Source of the DNA: Endozoicomonas sp. 4G
GTDB lineage: Bacteria; Pseudomonadota; Gammaproteobacteria; Pseudomonadales; Endozoicomonadaceae
Assembly: GCF_023822025.1 (NCBI RefSeq)
Contig: NZ_CP082909.1
Span: 1,002,698 to 1,066,697 of the forward strand
Direction: 5' to 3'
Length of the DNA stretch: 64,000 nucleotides
Numbering within the stretch: position 1 is the stretch's first letter; each line of letters begins with the position of its first letter. The translations under genes and the position numbers were made by a program. Of the stretch, positions 19,223 through 27,545 are shown piece after piece. Under the pieces are notes generated by a model. It searched no databases and was not told the origin of the DNA. It worked only from the letters and a program-made list of their open reading frames with translations.

Positions 19223-21274
19223 CTAGTACGCCTTACTGGCTGAGAGCTGCGCCGAATGAATAGTAGCTTGTTTTAAAAGCACCTGCCTGCCAATGGCAGC
19301 AGGATCAAGCTTGATTCTTTTATTACTGCCATTGTTAGCAGGATCTGCAAAAGTTACACCAATCTGAGTGGTTTGTGGCGGATCAATTACGATAGGCTGA
19401 GGCGTTTCAATGCTGACTGCTGCATCAAAGTGCTCAAGAAGAGCCGTTGAACTGGGGTAGTGGATAAGATAAGCAGAAGACAGGTGAGGGGCTGCCAGAA
19501 TTTGAGAGAGAAAGCATTCAGCGCGATCGTAATTTTGCTCTAACAACCACTGCAACAGTGTTGCCCTTTGATGTTCAGTGAGATCAGGAAATCGATAATT
19601 TTCGTCTTGTAACAGCATAACCAAAAGGTTAGGAGCCAGTTGGATCCAGCGCCTCAGGTCATAAATCTCATGATAAGACCCGTAGTCACCTTGGGTAATG
19701 ACCGGGAACCAGACACCCTGTGTCGGCACCAGCAAGGCCATCAGCTGGGCATCGCCAAATTGTTGCAATCGGCCTAACTCCGACTCAGCGGTAGGGGCTG
19801 AATCGGTAATGATATGCTGATCGAGAACCGCTTGAATCAAGTCAGCATCGATTCCCAATAGTAGCCCGAGCTCTTGCATGAGTTTTTGCTGGTCAGGATG
19901 CTCCTGAATCGCGGAATGAATCTGGCGAAGGTTATAATCAATTATCTCCCTTACTGTTTGCTGGTTCCATATCCCGGTTGGTGCTGACTGTCCACTCCGG
20001 TTGAATATCTCTGCAATGGACGAGTACATACAGTTACCATCGCCATTAATCCTTATCAGCTCAAAACCATCGGGGACAGGGTTAAAGAAATAATCGGGTT
20101 CAAAAAGCTGTTTTTTGGGGTATCCCTTTTCCATCTCTTTAAATAATTGCCCCACTTGTTCCCTGATGTGTTTGTCTTCTTTCATGCAGTCTTTGTGAAA
20201 AGGCCTTATTAGCCTTTCGTTTGGTTTATCAGTGGTTCTGTTTTTTGTACGGTCACTTACTCCTATGGGGGTTTTAGTTTCATAAAGTTTACGACAATGG
20301 TAACAGGTTTGTCTGAAACCACCTTTTCCATTCGGAACATTAACCAGAAGCTCTGGAATATTTTTCCTGAATGAAGAGGTTAATTCATCCGTTTTTTCGT
20401 TGCTGAAAAAAAACGATTTTTGCTCTGTGTTTTTCAGAAAATTCAGGAGTGAAGCTTTTACCTCTTTATTTTTTGTTCGGCTTCCGTAATTTTCCAAAAT
20501 GCGTAAAGTAAAGTTATTTAAAAACGCTTTGCTTTCGAAGTCCAGATCGCTGGAATAATACCAGGCAGCAGGTAACAAGTGATCTAAAAACAGTGGAATG
20601 GGATTTTCCTCGTCATCAAAAGCTTTATGCATATTCTTGATATCAAGTAGAAGGCCTTCTTTTTCATTTTTATTAAATAAAAGGTCGAAAGGCTCATTCT
20701 GAAAAGGGTTAAAGAGAGTTTTTGTAAAAAGGAAATCAGCAATTTTCAATACATCAAAAGCAGTAGCAATACCTCTTTTGTTGGAAGCATAGATGTCCTT
20801 CAGGCTAAATGCCTCCGGTTTTTCTATAAGTTGTTCGATTATTCCAGAACTTGCATCAAGTTCGTTATAGGTCAGAGTCCTGACACATAGTTCAATCAGG
20901 TAATTTAAAACAATGCGATAGATAATTCCTGTCTTATTTTGATTATCCATTTTGGATAATGATTTCAGGCTTGGAGCTAAGTGTGGAAGAAAACATCTCA
21001 AATCCTCGATGACACTTTCGTCAGTATTTCCACTAATGAAACTTTCAAAAAAAACATTGTTTTGCTTAGCAACTGAGTAATACTCATGACTTATAACAAG
21101 AGACATTATTATTCTTTGCAGCAAAAGTTCCAAATTGGTCTGATTTAGTAACCATTTATCGTTCTGCGGTGTTAATAATGCTTTGGTAATGATGTCATTA
21201 CCCAGAGTTAAAACCTGTCTCTTAGTCACAAATTCTATACTTGGCTTATCCTCTCTGAGATGAGTCAAGATCAT
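19223..21274 (-). pseudogene. Giant OTU-like protein, copy 2, truncated at both ends
   Basis: A remnant of the giant family. Homology begins at the IS boundary (21214) with LGNDIITKALLTPQNDKW, which corresponds to about residue 665 of copy 1. The first 20 codons of the open frame (from 21274) are IS sequence. The C-x2-C/H-x2-C motif (CYHC, FHKDC) and OTU core (NGDGNCMYSS, YHEIYDLRRW) are intact. At the 3' end the frame runs through KRIKLDP and then straight into what is intergenic terminator sequence in other copies, ending KQATIHSAQLSASKAY. The normal tail has been deleted. There is no signal peptide, so it is unlikely to be exported even if expressed. Confidence 0.85.
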
Positions 21275-22714
21275 GCTTCCACTACCTCCTCAACAATGGG
21301 CTGAACATACTTTCGAGTGCGCAGAATTAGGTGATAAGCGTCGTACAAAGAGACTAACCCAAGTAGCTGCTGAACTAGCTGCCCACACGGGCTCATCTTT
21401 AGCCTCCTCATGTGAAGGCAACCTTGCATTGGTTGAGGGTGCCTATCGGCTTATTGAAAATGAAGCTGTAGAGCCGGATGCTATTGCAGAAGCCGGTTTT
21501 CAGGCGACCGCACTCGCTGCAAACGATGCACAACTCTTGTTAGCCATTGAGGACAGCACCACTCTCAGCTACACACATTCCACCAGGTCAGAGCTGGGCA
21601 ATATAGGCGAGTCAAAAAATAGCAAATCCAGAGGCATTTGGGCTCATTCAGTGATGCTTATTGATGCTGATACTGAGCGAACAGTGGGTTTGATTGATCA
21701 GCAGCGCTGGATTAGAGACGATGAAGAGCGAGACAAGCGGAGCGCCCGTAAACAGCGACCTTACGAAGAAAAAGAAAGTTTTAAATGGCAGCAGTCTTCT
21801 GAAAACATCAAGCACAGGTTAGGTGCCCAAATGACCAAGGTAGCTAGTGTCTGCGATCGGGAAGCGGATGTTTATGAATATATCCAGTACAAGCTGACTC
21901 ACAACCAGAGGTTTGTTGTCAGGGCAACACAAAACCGAATTTTGATTGACCATGACCTACTTCTTTTTGATGCCCTGGCTGAAGAGCCAGCCTTGGGAAC
22001 TTATACGATTAAAGTGCCTCAGCGTGGAGGGCGAAATGCACGTAAAGCACGCAAAGTAACTCTGGAAGTGAAGAAGAAAACCGCTACGATTCAATCACCC
22101 CAAAGACCGGGTGGGCGTTTGGCTCCAATAACTGTCAACGTTTTGATTGCAGAAGAAATCAATAATGACACTGAGGATCGGTTGCGCTGGATTTTATTAA
22201 CTTCTGAATCAGTAGAAACATTTAAAAACTGTCGTACAGTGCTGAGATTTTATGAATTGCGTTGGCGTATTGAAGAGTTCCATAAAGCGTGGAAAACCGG
22301 TACAGGTGTTGAGCGCCTGAGAATGCTGTCCGCCGGTAATATGCAACGTCTGGCAGTAATACTGATGTTTGTAGCGGTCAGATTATTGCAAATCAGGGAG
22401 GCTCTGATTCTGCCTTATGACAGGAAGGCAAAAGGTGGCAAAACATGGAATGAAAAGACGCCAGCTAACAAAGTTGTGAGTGACGAGGAATGGAAAGTTC
22501 TCTGGATCACATATTATGAGGGCAAAGCTCTACCTAAAAAAGTACCAACACTGGCCTGGCTACTCCAAACCATAGCGAAAGTAGGTGGCTGGTGTGACTC
22601 TAAACGAACAGGCATTCCCGGATGGTTAGTTGTTTGGGAAGGCTGGGCGAAACTGCAAGACCGTCTCCACACCTACCGGGTGACAAAGGGTGTGGAGATC
22701 TGACTAAGAGACAG
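21215..22714 (+). mobile_element. IS4-family, IS50/Tn5-like insertion sequence
   Basis: The ends are perfect 14-base inverted repeats (CTGTCTCTTAGTCA at 21215 and TGACTAAGAGACAG ending at 22714), close to the CTGTCTCTT ends of IS50. One full-length transposase gene fills the element, and its stop codon lies in the right repeat. The nine bases outside each end (AGTTAAAAC on the left, CGCTTCAGC on the right) are not direct repeats. So the present flanks are not the two halves of one target, and a deletion or rearrangement followed insertion. Confidence 0.9.
21273..22703 (+). CDS. tnpA: IS50/Tn5-like transposase
   Basis: A 476-residue transposase, the same length as Tn5 transposase. It shows FECAELGDKRRTKRL and EGAYRLIENEAVEPDAI at the N-terminus. 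The DDE residues are in LAIEDSTTLSY, VCDREADVYEYIQ and the YREK-type block YELRWRIEEFHKAWKTG. The C-terminal DSKRTGIPGWLVVWEGW also matches. All three acidic residues are present and the frame is intact, so the element may still be active. It is divergent from the truncated OTU-like copy it interrupts. Confidence 0.95.
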   Translation: MLPLPPQQWAEHTFECAELGDKRRTKRLTQVAAELAAHTGSSLASSCEGNLALVEGAYRLIENEAVEPDAIAEAGFQATALAANDAQLLLAIEDSTTLSYTHSTRSELGNIGESKNSKSRGIWAHSVMLIDADTERTVGLIDQQRWIRDDEERDKRSARKQRPYEEKESFKWQQSSENIKHRLGAQMTKVASVCDREADVYEYIQYKLTHNQRFVVRATQNRILIDHDLLLFDALAEEPALGTYTIKVPQRGGRNARKARKVTLEVKKKTATIQSPQRPGGRLAPITVNVLIAEEINNDTEDRLRWILLTSESVETFKNCRTVLRFYELRWRIEEFHKAWKTGTGVERLRMLSAGNMQRLAVILMFVAVRLLQIREALILPYDRKAKGGKTWNEKTPANKVVSDEEWKVLWITYYEGKALPKKVPTLAWLLQTIAKVGGWCDSKRTGIPGWLVVWEGWAKLQDRLHTYRVTKGVEI

Positions 22715-22757
22715 CGCTTCAGCGGGGGGATGTAAGCAACGAATCCGCCAAGATTCG

Positions 22758-23978
22758 CTATGCACAATGTTCGAAGTCGATCAGGGTTGTGCTTCTAGCG
22801 CTTAACCTTTTACAGCCCTTCTTAATTGTTGTGCTGGTTATTGTAGTTTTACCTTCTATATCCATCAATACAGCATATCCTGTAGACATTCTACCCTTGA
22901 TGAATCCTTTACCCTTTTGTGTATTTACATAGTCGAACTTTTTAATGCCAAACAACTTGCCAACAGGAATTTTCTTTTCTGATCTCTGCCCTTTGTGTAA
23001 CTGATAGTCACCTTTAGAGACATGAACTTTCTTATACACAATTGGACTCGGTTCAACCAACTCCCCATGTTCACAGCAAATAGCTGCAGCATCATTGAAA
23101 TGGGTTTTGGGTAATTTTAAAATCGTTTCACGCTTGAATTTTGTCTCATACCCAAAGGTTTCTTTGAATGACCAGTTTTTCTTTAGCGCTTCCTTGATGA
23201 TGCTGACTTGGGTAGCGTGTTTAGTCTTGCTTTTCTGACCCTTAATCTCAAATTTCCCATCGTGTAAATCCTTGTGGCACCTTTCACATAGGGTTATTAG
23301 GTTACCAGGCTCATCTGTTCCACCATTTGATCGAAATACAATATGATGAACGTGTAATTTTTCACTATGCTTAACCTTCTGTTTTGAATGACATTTGTAT
23401 CCATCACGATCAAGGACATAGGCTTTGACGTTGTAATAATCCTTCTGTTTTCCTTCCTGATAGCCCCTTCCCGACACTTCAGGGTTGGTTATCTTGTGAA
23501 TGTCAAAACTGGCCGTTTCTACATTCCATCGGGTAACAGGTAAAATCATTTCAACCTGTTTCTTTTCCCTGAAATGGGACTGAACCTTAGACTTCACTGA
23601 AGGTGGAAGCCTTCCGAACATGGTTGGGTTTTTCCTGTTCAAAAATCTGGGCTTTCTGTATCGGGTTTTTCTGTTACGTCTATTGCTCCGATACATTCTC
23701 CTTTGATCCATTTTTTTCTTAATATCGGTTCTAAGCTTGACTTGAGACTGATATACAACCTTGCCATTAGATATAGCAGCACAGCCGATAACCTTAGAGC
23801 CAGTATCCATACCAGTCACTACAGTTTGCTTATAGCCTGTAGAGCCAAACTGTAGTTGTATGGTGAATGGTGTCCTTGAAACAACCTTAGCCTTACCCTC
23901 TTTCAAGAGCTTTCTAGCCCGTTGGGGCTTGCATGGCATTAATGGTTCACCATTCTTGTTGAGTACGTAAACTAGCAT
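22758..23978 (-). CDS. iscB: IscB RNA-guided nuclease
   Basis: A 406-residue IscB, the family from which Cas9 arose. It cuts DNA guided by the omega-RNA encoded just upstream. The N-terminal PLMP domain is clear (LNKNGEPLMPCKPQRARKLL). RuvC-I follows with VTGMDTGSKVIG, then the Arg-rich bridge helix (RSNRRNRKTRYRKPRF). RuvC-II is WNVETASFD, the HNH module has LHVHHIVFRSNGG and NLITLCERCHKDLH, and RuvC-III is THFNDAAAICC. All expected catalytic Asp, Glu and His positions are present. The first Cys pair of the HNH zinc site reads YKCHSKQK, so one Cys is absent; this may be a subgroup trait. A strong AAGGAGGT precedes the ATG. The frame is intact. Confidence 0.93.
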   Translation of the reverse strand: MLVYVLNKNGEPLMPCKPQRARKLLKEGKAKVVSRTPFTIQLQFGSTGYKQTVVTGMDTGSKVIGCAAISNGKVVYQSQVKLRTDIKKKMDQRRMYRSNRRNRKTRYRKPRFLNRKNPTMFGRLPPSVKSKVQSHFREKKQVEMILPVTRWNVETASFDIHKITNPEVSGRGYQEGKQKDYYNVKAYVLDRDGYKCHSKQKVKHSEKLHVHHIVFRSNGGTDEPGNLITLCERCHKDLHDGKFEIKGQKSKTKHATQVSIIKEALKKNWSFKETFGYETKFKRETILKLPKTHFNDAAAICCEHGELVEPSPIVYKKVHVSKGDYQLHKGQRSEKKIPVGKLFGIKKFDYVNTQKGKGFIKGRMSTGYAVLMDIEGKTTITSTTIKKGCKRLSARSTTLIDFEHCA

Positions 23979-23994
23979 TCAGTCTACCTCCTTC

Positions 23995-24251
23995 GAGTTG
24001 TGCTTACGCTGATTTGTAGGATCAAACCAGTTTCAGACTTCCTTTCGACCAGTTATAACGGCTTCGCAATGTGGTTGACTGTCTATAACCCAATAAGACT
24101 GTTTACAGAGCCACGATAGAGCAAGGAACTAAGGCGACATTCCAAGGTATCTACATCCGAAATAACGTTTACTATTTTTGCCTCTCCTAAATAGTGGTCT
24201 AGTCAACAAGGGCTTTTACAAGCCCGTTCCTTTAGGGACGGGTAGTTGACT
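23995..24251 (-). ncRNA. HEARO / omega-RNA guiding IscB
   Basis: The roughly 260 bases directly upstream of iscB hold no gene but show strong pairing. On the minus strand the RNA would start with an outer stem AGTCAAC...GTTGACT (24245-24251 with 24201-24207). It encloses two hairpins, CCCGT...ACGGG and GGGCTT...AAGCCC. This is the 5' layout of HEARO RNAs, which are IscB omega-RNAs. The RNA ends close to the iscB ribosome binding site. The guide is expected to be the roughly 16 bases 5' of the scaffold, which is flanking DNA: the reverse complement of 24252-24267. Exact ends are estimates. Confidence 0.75.
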
Positions 24252-24254
24252 GGC

Positions 24255-24425
24255 GTGAACGATGCCACCGGGGTTGAAGTAGACGATCATGAGAACTGGA
24301 ACCAGCCAGCGCAGGCCGAACCCCAGCAACCACAAAAAGACTGGCGGCAGTTGTTGATAGAGTCGTTGCAAGGGGGTGGGCAACAACCTGCTGCTGCACC
24401 ATCGCCGCCTGCTTATGGGCCTTGA
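24255..24425 (+). pseudogene. 3' remnant of a gene broken by the IscB element
   Basis: An open frame of 56 codons runs from the IscB element boundary to a TGA at 24423-24425. It encodes VNDATGVEVDDHENWNQP, a Gln/Pro-rich stretch, then DWRQLLIESLQGGGQQPAA and PSPPAYGP. There is no good start site, and the composition looks like the disordered C-terminus of a larger protein. The 5' part is not on the other side of the IscB element, where the IS50-like element now lies, so it was lost or moved. The family is not recognised. Confidence 0.5.
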
Positions 24426-24435
24426 GTCGTCGGCA

Positions 24436-24744
24436 CTACTTGAAATACCAGTTGATGACGAAGACGCTGATAATGGTGGTAATCAAACCGAGGAAAGTAA
24501 TGACGTATTGCCGGTTGAAGGAAGCCATTTCAGTGCGAACACCCGCTATCTCGGTATGCAGTGCTGAACTGAGTGCCTGATAGCTGCGCTCACTTTGAAG
24601 TTGTACTTGCATAATGGCTTCTTGCAATACCAGGATATCTTTTTTACTGGCATTGTATTCCGGGTCAAGAGAAGCACTGACCTTGCTGGCCAACTCTTCA
24701 TCAATACCAATACGTTTTAATTCTGCAAATAATGACTTTTCCAT
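24436..24744 (-). CDS. Small coiled-coil protein with C-terminal membrane anchor
   Basis: A 102-residue protein. The ATG at 24744 has GAGGTG seven bases upstream and gives MEKSLFAELKRIGIDEELA; the longer frame from 24774 has an odd Cys/Phe-rich start. Residues about 35-75 are predicted helical with heptad character (VLQEAIMQVQLQSERSYQA, HTEIAGVRTEMASFNRQ). The C-terminus is a single hydrophobic helix (VITFLGLITTIISVFVINWYF). The layout resembles small DUF1640-like coiled-coil membrane proteins. Function is unknown. It is convergent with the broken gene fragment just to its left. Confidence 0.65.
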   Translation of the reverse strand: MEKSLFAELKRIGIDEELASKVSASLDPEYNASKKDILVLQEAIMQVQLQSERSYQALSSALHTEIAGVRTEMASFNRQYVITFLGLITTIISVFVINWYFK

Positions 24745-24834
24745 AAACACCTCAAAACAACAGAACCATAGCATAGTTCAGAGGTAACACTATGACCAAA
24801 TGAAGACCGTGCCAACCACTCTCCGATCGTGCAT

Positions 24835-24861
24835 CCTGAGCGGAGTCGAAGGGCGCTCAGG
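24835..24861. repeat. Short palindromic intergenic repeat
   Basis: CCTGAGC and GCTCAGG flank a 13-base loop containing GGAGTCGAAGGGC. The sequence CATCCTGAGCGGAGTCGAAGGGC is of the type found many times between genes in diverse bacteria. It sits between two minus-strand genes and may also act as a weak transcription stop. Confidence 0.45.
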
Positions 24862-24918
24862 GTGAACGGAGTTTGGGTGCCATTGACAGAGGGAACTCGT
24901 CAATGCTGGATTCAGAAA

Positions 24919-25602
24919 TTAAGCACCGGGGCTCTGGTAACCTCCGCACTTGAAAAACTTTCTGTAACAGGCCCCTAAAACATCGCCAAGGGTCACCCAG
25001 TGGAACCATCCGGTGCATCTACCGACCTGGGCAACCGCAAAATAGGATGCAGCCGTACCCGCCACAGCCGCTGCACCATAACCAATCCAGAGTCCGGCTT
25101 CGGAAACCGTGTTTTTCCAGCTCTGGCAACTGCCTGTCAGCTTGTCAAGATAAGACCGGGTTTTGTCACACTCGGGCTTTGTCAGCGCCGAAATATAATA
25201 CTGCGGGTAGATATATTGCCATTCAGAGCCACTGACGGTGCAGGGTAATGTCTCTGAACCGCTATCCTGCCCATCTTCCTGGCCCTTTAGCAAGGCCGTT
25301 CGGATTGCCTCACGGCCAAGACACTTTTTCATTGCCTGAATATCAACCCGTGAAGCCTTGTCGAATTTGGTGGTAAAAATAGTACGTTCCCACTGGAATA
25401 CCGTTTCTCCTGTTGAGGCATTGAGCGCACAGCCGCCGAGGCAGTCAATGGGGTGGTTTTTACAAACCGTTTCGCCATTGGGGCAGCGTTCATCGAACAT
25501 AATGCCATTGATGTTTTGTTCTGCAACCGGATTTGCTGCGACCAAAGCAGCAAAAAGGCTTACAGAAAGTAGCACAAGATGGTTAATCAGGAAGTTGACC
25601 AT
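24919..25602 (-). CDS. Exported Cys-rich protein of unknown function
   Basis: A 227-residue protein with a signal peptide (FLINHLVLLSVSLFAALVAAN, cleavage near residue 24). The mature part has about a dozen Cys spread along its length (DERCPNGETVCKNHPIDCLGGC, MKKCLG, TLPCTVS, KPECDKTRS, GSCQSW, GRCTGW, GACYRKFFKCGG), so a disulfide-rich extracytoplasmic fold is likely. A hydrophobic Ala/Gly-rich stretch lies near residues 170-192 (LWIGYGAAAVAGTAASYFAV). No known domain is recognised. It lies between the small coiled-coil gene and the exported kinase-like gene, all on the minus strand, with wide gaps that argue against a tight operon. Confidence 0.65.
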   Translation of the reverse strand: MVNFLINHLVLLSVSLFAALVAANPVAEQNINGIMFDERCPNGETVCKNHPIDCLGGCALNASTGETVFQWERTIFTTKFDKASRVDIQAMKKCLGREAIRTALLKGQEDGQDSGSETLPCTVSGSEWQYIYPQYYISALTKPECDKTRSYLDKLTGSCQSWKNTVSEAGLWIGYGAAAVAGTAASYFAVAQVGRCTGWFHWVTLGDVLGACYRKFFKCGGYQSPGA

Positions 25603-25738
25603 GATTATTTTTTACTCCAATTGAAAAAAGTACAAAGATAAGTTTGCATCGCTTATAGAGGCTGATTAAAAATGGCACAAAACCAGCCTTATTCAATTTG
25701 GAGTAAAAATTTTTATTGCACAGGCTTAGGGGGAATGA

Positions 25739-26923
25739 TCAGGGTTTATATATATTTTCCTGTCCGATTTGAAGTGGTATTATTTCCATCCAGAGACTCT
25801 TCTGAACTTCTTCTGGCCACTGACTTATATAGGCTCTGATAAAACTTCCCTTTGATTCCCTTGATATATCATTTTCGACCGTTTTTTCGAACAGCCGATT
25901 CAAATCACTACGCACTTCAGACGGTTCCAGAACTGAAGCAGAAAGCCCGATGGTATCAATCAGAGAGAAGCCCGATGCTTCATCATAAAAAACATTATTG
26001 AAATTCAGGTCATGATGAACCGCTCTGGAAAGGGTATCCAACCCATCGAAATCCGAAGCTCTGTGACGCAGGTGAAATTTCGCCAGAACTTGCCCAAACT
26101 CCCGGAACAAGGCATTAAGGTTGACCTTGCTTGAAGGTTGACGGGACTCAGCCACCCAATCATGGAGTGAGCGCCCCTTCACAGCTTTGAACAGGGAGTG
26201 CATACGGCCCTCGACCAGTCCACTCCACTCTTCAAAACCCAGGGCCAGCGGCTCTTCTTCAGGTATAAAATAGCATTCAGCCACTTTCAGCAAGGGGGCA
26301 ATCAACAAGCCATGGTTGAGATAGCCTTTGAGAATAAATGACTGGTCGTTGATCTGTATTTTGTGCAACGAAAACACCGAAGGAGAAAGGGTCAGTAATT
26401 TCAGGAGGCCCATGAATTCATCTACTCTCATGCTGTCCATCAGCTTCTGGTAACTCCCATGATGCACAGGAAGCTGTTGCCACTGGCTGGCGTTGTTCCC
26501 TGGCCAACGCCAGTTGAAATAGTCTGCCAGGTCAGCTTGCCAGTCTTTGCATGCCATGGTCGCAGGCTGCATGTCGCCCGTTTGCTTTAATAGTTCCAGC
26601 GCTGTTTTGAAGTTTTTACTGGCGATCAGGGACTGACAGAACTCAAAGTCCAGTTTCGGCTTCCAGCGTTCAAAGGGCTCAATATTGCAGGATTTATCAT
26701 TCCCCGATGCTGGCAAGTGCGGTTTTTCAGACCATGCAAAATAGCTCGCTGCGGATACCAGCAGGTCGACCAAAGGCAACCGATGGCCTGCGGAGTCAGC
26801 GCATGGCCCTGTCTGACAACTTTCTGAAGATTCTGAGGAGAATGACTGTGGCACCTGCAACAGGAGCAGAAGGGTCAGCAGAATGGAAAGTATCTGTCTG
26901 TTGGCAAAACGAATAGGTGGCAT
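25739..26923 (-). CDS. Exported protein with a kinase-like (APH/choline-kinase type) fold
   Basis: A protein of about 394 residues. The ATG at 26923 has GGAG six bases upstream and gives a signal peptide with an uninterrupted hydrophobic core (ILSILLTLLLLLQVPQSFSS). The C-terminal half has kinase-like motifs: SFILKGYLNHG with a candidate ATP Lys, FKAVKGRSLHDWV after a hinge-like segment, FGQVLAKFHLRH, and the catalytic loop VHHDLNFNNVFYD, the H-x-D-x4-N of aminoglycoside and choline kinases. FSLIDTIG then supplies the metal-binding Asp. Both key Asp residues and the Asn are present, so activity is plausible. A kinase-like fold behind a Sec signal is unusual, and a role on host or extracellular targets is inferred. 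The N-terminal 180 residues are not recognised. Confidence 0.65.
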   Translation of the reverse strand: MPPIRFANRQILSILLTLLLLLQVPQSFSSESSESCQTGPCADSAGHRLPLVDLLVSAASYFAWSEKPHLPASGNDKSCNIEPFERWKPKLDFEFCQSLIASKNFKTALELLKQTGDMQPATMACKDWQADLADYFNWRWPGNNASQWQQLPVHHGSYQKLMDSMRVDEFMGLLKLLTLSPSVFSLHKIQINDQSFILKGYLNHGLLIAPLLKVAECYFIPEEEPLALGFEEWSGLVEGRMHSLFKAVKGRSLHDWVAESRQPSSKVNLNALFREFGQVLAKFHLRHRASDFDGLDTLSRAVHHDLNFNNVFYDEASGFSLIDTIGLSASVLEPSEVRSDLNRLFEKTVENDISRESKGSFIRAYISQWPEEVQKSLWMEIIPLQIGQENIYKP

Positions 26924-27063
26924 AAAATACTCCCGTCTCAGATCTTGGTCATTCTTTGACCCTAATCGTTCAAGGGAGTTCAACAACTATCGAGCGTCGT
27001 CCAATTATTATGATTTGTGCTACCAGCCTGAATGGGTGCCCGGATCAGCAAAAAAGAGGGTCT

Positions 27064-27408
27064 TTAACCCCCGTTCTCCAATTTAACCTCGACATCTTCT
27101 GGCAGACTGTCATCGGTTTTTGGCTGATCCAGGGTGCAGACCCAACCCCAGCTTTCTTGTTTTTTTATAAATTCCGAGGCTCGGTCTTCGCAATAACCTA
27201 CAGTGTAACTGGCGTTCCAGAGCGTCTCTTCCTGTCGGCCTTTGGTGTAGCGAACTTCGCAGGGCACACTAGACTCACGTTGCAGATAGATGACACTGAC
27301 CTTTCGTTCCTGTTTGCCATAGGTGCAGGTATATGAGTAATTATCCGATGCAGAGGCCAGTCCGGTCATACCCAGCCCAACCAGAATGGCCAGAGAAGCT
27401 TTGTACAT
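27064..27408 (-). CDS. Small exported protein with conserved Cys, unknown
   Basis: A 114-residue protein with a signal peptide (MYKASLAILVGLGMTGLASA). The mature part (YSYTCTYGKQERKVSVIYL, VPCEVRYTKG, YTVGYCEDRASEFI, WGWVCTLD) has four Cys that could form two disulfides, and a beta-rich pattern. It lies just after topB on the same strand with about 140 bases between, so it may be transcribed with it. No family is recognised. Downstream on the minus strand lie about 140 non-coding bases before the kinase-like gene start. Confidence 0.65.
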   Translation of the reverse strand: MYKASLAILVGLGMTGLASASDNYSYTCTYGKQERKVSVIYLQRESSVPCEVRYTKGRQEETLWNASYTVGYCEDRASEFIKKQESWGWVCTLDQPKTDDSLPEDVEVKLENGG

Positions 27409-27545
27409 AGGGGATTTATCCTGTTAGAAGTCAGAGTTCACCACTCTACCACAGCCCCTGCCAGAAACCGAAGATTCTTGGAGGAACACGATAACTGGCA
27501 GGAATAAATCGGTAGATGAGCTCACTTTCAGGCCATCTTTTCCTG

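Larger units (their letters stand above)
22715..24251 (-). mobile_element. IscB element (IS200/IS605-like, without TnpA)
   Basis: The element comprises an omega-RNA region (about 23995-24251) followed by iscB, both on the minus strand. Its 5' boundary is placed just outside the outer RNA stem at 24251, where a broken coding sequence begins. The 3' boundary is uncertain. A small hairpin (GAATC CGCCAA GATTC, 22741-22756) after the iscB stop is a plausible right-end structure, but only about 40 bases separate the stop from the IS50-like end. No Y1 transposase gene is present, so movement would need a TnpA in trans. Confidence 0.75.
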
